Below the pieces are notes generated by a model that saw nothing but the letters and a program-made list of their open reading frames with translations, did no database searches and had not been told where the DNA came from. A DNA stretch of 8,972 nucleotides from Chloroflexota bacterium. Its GTDB lineage: Bacteria > Chloroflexota > Anaerolineae > VGOG01. Location: positions 1 to 8,972 of the forward strand of contig JAUWYT010000045.1 in assembly GCA_030615705.1 (NCBI GenBank). Reading direction: 5' to 3'. Numbering within the stretch: the first letter of the stretch is position 1; every line of letters starts with the position of its first letter. Below, piece by piece: positions 6,778 through 8,972 of the stretch. Made by a program: the position numbers and the translations under genes.

Positions 6778-7184
6778 CAATTTTCCCTGGCGAAAACGAG
6801 GGTTGTTTCGCCCGCAGCATTGGCGATCTCCAGGCGGTCATCCATCACCCGGTAGGCAGCGGCGTTTTGGAGAGCCTCAATGTAGGCCGCTTCCTGCTCC
6901 ATGATGCCCTCAGGCGTCAGACAGAGCTGCACGGTCACAGCGATTTGGGGGATTGTCAGAGTACCCTCGTCCGTCGCCATGTATTTGCCGCTATCGCGTC
7001 CGCCGCCGTAGCCGTTGCAGCCCATGAACCCGCTGAGAACGCCTTCACTTCGACTGGGCTCAGTACAAGCGGCGAAGTTCAGGGTGATGTCAGTACCTTC
7101 AATGAGGCTGCTGTCGTTCAGCGAGATGAGCACCCACTCGGTGCCGTCAAGGTCTACCGGTGTGGGCGTTGGTGATGCAACTGG
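6777..7184 (-). CDS. META domain (HslJ-like), apparent C-terminal half of a gene split by an amber codon
   Basis: The frame after the TAG at 7185-7187 reads PVASPTPTPVDLDGTEWVL..., a Pro/Thr linker leading straight into a META domain. Diagnostic parts are the opening LDGTEWVL, then SGFMGCNGYGGG, GTLTIPQIAVT, the Cys-containing CLTPEGIMEQE, AYIEALQ and the closing TTLVFARE. META domains occur in HslJ and many secreted or periplasmic bacterial proteins of poorly known function. No signal peptide and no good start codon of its own are present; the first usable GTG (7131-7133) would cut off the start of the domain. An insertion of about ten residues (AACTEPSRSE) before SGFMGCN coincides with a dispersed 16-bp motif. 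It is in frame with the upstream I42 lipoprotein, so the original product was very likely a single I42-linker-META lipoprotein. Confidence 0.75.
   Translation of the reverse strand, partial: PVASPTPTPVDLDGTEWVLISLNDSSLIEGTDITLNFAACTEPSRSEGVLSGFMGCNGYGGGRDSGKYMATDEGTLTIPQIAVTVQLCLTPEGIMEQEAAYIEALQNAAAYRVMDDRLEIANAAGETTLVFAREN
7048..7063. repeat. 16-bp dispersed motif (CTTCGAC-NNN-GCTCAG type)
   Basis: CTTCGACTGGGCTCAG. I recall the pattern CTTCGACnnnGCTCAG as a frequent dispersed repeat in many bacterial genomes. Here it encodes TEPSRSE within the META domain, where family members normally have a short strand-turn before the GCN motif, so it looks like an insertion that kept the frame. There is one copy only in this window. 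Confidence 0.45.
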
Positions 7185-7622
7185 CTAATTAACAACCACG
7201 GCCAAGGAATACGTCCAGGCTGCCTTCTCGCCGCCTTCCCAGGGCCGGCTATATTCTATGGATATGGTGCTCTTACCTTTCTTAAGCGCCTTGAAAGTCC
7301 ATACCTCTTTGCCAGCGGTTCCAGGAGGAGGAGGCGTCTCGCTTTCGGGAGACACAAACTGGTGGTCTACTTGCGCTAACACAGTTTGGTCACTAATTTT
7401 CGCCGACTCCCATTGAAAGCCTGTCGTGGGGTTGGAGCACAGAGTTAATGTGAATGAGCTGTCAACAGCAACTTCCAGTTCTTTTCTAATGCTCTGGAGC
7501 TTCATGAAGTCATCGCACGAGACATCTGCAGAAGCCTCCTGGGACGTTGATGGTGTGCAGCCACCCAAGATCAGTGCACTCATAATGAGCACCGATCCCA
7601 AGATGAAGAGTTGGCTTTTCAT
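7185..7622 (-). CDS. Lipoprotein peptidase inhibitor, chagasin / MEROPS I42 family
   Basis: 145 residues. A lipoprotein signal peptide (MKSQLFILGS then a hydrophobic core, Cys22 in LGGC) is followed by a short spacer and a chagasin-type domain (about 40-144). All three inhibitory loops are recognisable: NPTTGFQW (64-71), the G-rich loop PGTAGKEVW (100-108) and SRPW (125-128). Chagasin-family proteins block papain-like cysteine peptidases by inserting these loops into the active site; here the protein would act at the outer face of the membrane. A GGGAGG site (7629-7634) lies 6 nt before the ATG. The stop is TAG and the same frame continues into a META domain, so this may be the first half of a larger two-domain protein. 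The signal-peptide region closely resembles that of the repeat lipoprotein downstream, in protein and in DNA, suggesting duplication. Confidence 0.85.
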   Translation of the reverse strand: MKSQLFILGSVLIMSALILGGCTPSTSQEASADVSCDDFMKLQSIRKELEVAVDSSFTLTLCSNPTTGFQWESAKISDQTVLAQVDHQFVSPESETPPPPGTAGKEVWTFKALKKGKSTISIEYSRPWEGGEKAAWTYSLAVVVN

Positions 7623-7705
7623 TTCTTGCCTCCCTTTCTTGTTATTGGTGTATTTAAATTGGCTTTACCGTGTTCTAGACGGATTGAGGGCCGAAAAGGT
7701 TCCAC
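7623..7705 (-). repeat. Leader repeat, copy 2 (upstream of the I42 lipoprotein)
   Basis: It begins with GTGGAACC directly after the serpin stop codon and runs to the ATG of the I42 gene; it matches 4036-4116. A GTG-started frame of 28 codons (with RPSIRLEHGKAN, as in copy 1) ends in a TGA that overlaps the I42 ATG (aATGa), so a coupled leader peptide is possible. A small stem CCGT / ACGG around CTAGAAC is kept in copy 1 by a G-U pair. It occupies the whole spacer between serpin and I42 gene. Confidence 0.7.
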
Positions 7706-8803
7706 TCATGCCCTCGGGTTGACGACGCGACCCACAAACAGGATGGCACCGGTCTTGATGTCGCGAATCAGAAAGACGAAGGGGCGATCAACGGTGACCT
7801 CAATGAGGGGAACGGGCGTTCCAGGAGCTGCTCCTAGCATTATCACTGCGGTGGCGGCCGCGGCTTCTGTGCCCGCTTCGTCCACAGAGACGAAGGCCTT
7901 GTGTATGACCTCTCCGATGAAGAACTCGCGGGTACCGTCCATCCCTGAGAAGTCTGCCGCTCCACGCGAGAAGGCATCCGGCATGCCCAGGCCAGCCAGG
8001 GTGTTCGCCAGCATGAAAGTCGAATCAAAGGTGAATTTAGGCATGGTCAGAGTGACCCGCTTGTGTGCCAGTTCCCTCACGATGGCCTCCACCCGCTCGG
8101 CGTCCAGCGAGCCTTCAAACGCCTCAAACCCGCCTGCCTCAGGGAGCAAGATGACCATCGCTAACTCTCCTCCGACGTATGGCAGCTCGACTGCCTGATA
8201 CCCCTCGCCCTCGGCATAACCGAAGGATTTCGTCTGCTTCATCATCGGCAAGGTGACCTCGCCGCCGTCGAGCAGATAGAACGTACCATCGTGGGTCAGT
8301 TCCTCTTTGAAGGGATACTGCCACGCCGCGTTGAAGTAGATAGCGTTGACCAGCACCAGCCGCGTGATCTTACTAATGCCGCCTGGTGGAATCAGGCCTT
8401 CTATCCGATCTTCCGTCTGCTCGCTGACCCAGTCGTTGATGGTGACGCGGGACTCTTCCGGTGCGTTCGCAAAGTCCAGCAGCCTCAGCCCGGCTCCGTA
8501 GTTTTCAGCCAGGGCATCGAGGTATTCGGACAGAAACTTATAGCCGATCTGGCCCCATAAGGAATTGGCAATGTGCAACTGGAAGCCCTGTACTCGTCGC
8601 CCTTGGTCCTTTGGCACTGTACCGTACGGTCCAGTACGGTGCCCAAGCCCTTGGTCCTGTGGCCCAAGGACACAGGGGACAAAGGGTCCAGGACGAGTGC
8701 CCTCTCCCTCCTGGCCTGTGGGACCTTCGCTGCGACGGGCGAGTTCGAGGTCCAGGCCGTTGAAAGCGGGATGCAGACGGTCCTGGGAGAGGATGAAGTG
8801 GAG
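7706..8803 (-). CDS. Serpin, N-terminally truncated and carrying a palindromic insertion
   Basis: A serine-protease-inhibitor (serpin) of about 365 readable residues. The frame starts within helix-D-region sequence LHFILSQDRLHPAFNGLDLELA (8803 downward), passes without a stop through the 117-bp palindromic element, and resumes as FQLHIANSLWGQ. It continues through NAIYFNAAWQYPF, the strand HKRVTLTMPKF and the hinge VDEAGTEAAAATAV. The hinge has the small residues typical of inhibitory serpins, so inhibition by loop insertion is plausible. The bond cut is probably near LGAAPG, suggesting preference for small residues, an inference only. The C-terminus DRPFVFLIRD...ILFVGRVVNP is intact. The first 50-60 usual residues and any signal peptide are missing: upstream in this frame there is only unrelated sequence and a TAA (8864-8866). 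A GTG at 8615-8617 would be called by software, but it lies inside the inserted element and is not the ancestral start. Probably a damaged gene, or a rearranged or misassembled edge. Confidence 0.85.
   Translation of the reverse strand, partial: LHFILSQDRLHPAFNGLDLELARRSEGPTGQEGEGTRPGPFVPCVLGPQDQGLGHRTGPYGTVPKDQGRRVQGFQLHIANSLWGQIGYKFLSEYLDALAENYGAGLRLLDFANAPEESRVTINDWVSEQTEDRIEGLIPPGGISKITRLVLVNAIYFNAAWQYPFKEELTHDGTFYLLDGGEVTLPMMKQTKSFGYAEGEGYQAVELPYVGGELAMVILLPEAGGFEAFEGSLDAERVEAIVRELAHKRVTLTMPKFTFDSTFMLANTLAGLGMPDAFSRGAADFSGMDGTREFFIGEVIHKAFVSVDEAGTEAAAATAVIMLGAAPGTPVPLIEVTVDRPFVFLIRDIKTGAILFVGRVVNPRA
8585..8701. repeat. Palindromic in-frame element, copy B (117 bp)
   Basis: Same element as 1271-1357, with a 30-bp insertion (8648-8677) in its right arm. 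Outside the insertion the copies agree at 85 of 87 bases. The outer stem is ACTCGTC (8592-8598) / GACGAGT (8692-8698); the arms are 8600-8614 and 8642-8647 plus 8678-8686. It interrupts the serpin between the acidic loop ending GQEGEG and the strand FQLHIANSLWG. It adds 39 codons without a stop, read in a different frame from copy A. The added peptide includes LGPQDQGLGH and VPKDQGRR. Confidence 0.9.
8648..8677. repeat. 30-bp palindromic unit nested in copy B
   Basis: CCCTTGGTCCTGTGG followed directly by CCCAAGGACACAGGG. These are the same 15-bp arms as in the large element (there ...CCTTTGG / CCCAAGGACAAAGGG) but without the 27-bp centre. The variable pair of bases is TT/AA in the large element, GT/AC here and CA/TG in copy C, always complementary. 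Confidence 0.8.
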
Positions 8804-8820
8804 GTATCCGCCAATTCTGG

Positions 8821-8972
8821 GCGTTTGAAGAATCGTTGGATGCCCAGCGGGTGGACGGAATTGTTAGGGGACTGGAGCACAAGCGGGTCGCCCTCACAAT
8901 GCCGAAATTTGAATTCGAATCAGACTTTAGTCTAAAGGAAACTCTCGCAGCGATGGGTATGCCAGTTGCCTT
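8821..8972 (+). pseudogene. Fragment of a second serpin gene, opposite strand, running off the window
   Basis: The plus-strand frame from 8821 reads AFEESLDAQRVDGIVRG, then HKRVALTMPKFEFESDF and LAAMGMPVA, the middle-to-late part of a serpin (strand with the MPKF motif). Over 47 residues it matches the minus-strand serpin at 32 positions, so it is a paralogue, not a copy. Upstream the frame has stops at 8761-8763 and 8794-8796, and no serpin N-terminus precedes it. It joins the broken 5' end of the other serpin head to head near 8804-8820. It may continue to a normal C-terminus beyond the window. Confidence 0.75.

Noticed and set aside
7185..7187. TAG read as pyrrolysine
   Set aside because: No pyrrolysine genes are visible, no use of in-frame TAG is seen in the other genes, and other genes here end normally at TAG or TGA. 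A nonsense mutation or low-level readthrough is simpler.
8461..8935. Plus-strand and alternative minus-strand open frames over the palindrome and junction
   Set aside because: They have no family resemblance, and are open largely because the palindrome is stop-poor in several frames. The serpin frame explains this region on both sides of the element.

Overview
The window looks like part of a Chloroflexota (Anaerolineae-like) genome. This is inferred from the proteins: a very large membrane protein of the 6-pyruvoyl-tetrahydropterin-synthase-related/GT-C type carrying several extracellular beta-sandwich modules, secreted serpin, chagasin-type and META-domain proteins, and a YefM-type antitoxin. 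The DNA is fairly GC-rich. All convincing genes are on the minus strand, except a serpin fragment on the plus strand at the right edge.

Layout from right to left (direction of transcription). At 8821-8972 (+) lies a fragment of one serpin gene. It faces head to head a second serpin gene (7706-8803, -) that has lost its N-terminal coding part at the junction. Next come a lipoprotein with a chagasin/I42 peptidase-inhibitor domain (7185-7622), a META domain (6777-7184) in the same frame and separated from it by one amber codon, and a 775-residue lipoprotein built of four repeats (4434-6761), ended by a strong hairpin terminator (4360-4386). These genes are tightly packed, with Shine-Dalgarno sites, and read as one operon for envelope proteins with a peptidase-inhibitor theme. 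After a spacer of about 250 bp with a recognisable promoter (4157-4185) comes the large membrane protein (454-4035). Three consecutive hairpins (357-434) and a lone Phd/YefM antitoxin (76-339) close the window.

The most remarkable signal is a family of palindromic repeats lying inside protein-coding genes. An 87-bp imperfect palindrome sits in frame in the membrane protein (1271-1357). A 117-bp version sits in frame in the serpin (8585-8701). Apart from a 30-bp insertion the two copies differ at only two bases, and those two bases pair with each other in the palindrome (T-A in one copy, C-G in the other). The 30-bp insertion is a smaller palindrome built on the same arms. A third, separate copy of that unit (3456-3485) lies in a hydrophilic loop of the membrane protein, and its four differences are two compensatory base-pair swaps. 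The two long copies are read in different frames, all lengths are multiples of three, and all sites lie in linkers or loops. This is the behaviour of the Rickettsia palindromic elements (RPE), here in an unrelated kind of genome.

A second repeat, a leader of about 80 nt, lies directly upstream of both the membrane protein and the I42 lipoprotein start codons. A 16-bp motif that I recall as a common dispersed repeat appears to have added residues inside the META domain. No tRNA, rRNA or CRISPR array was seen.
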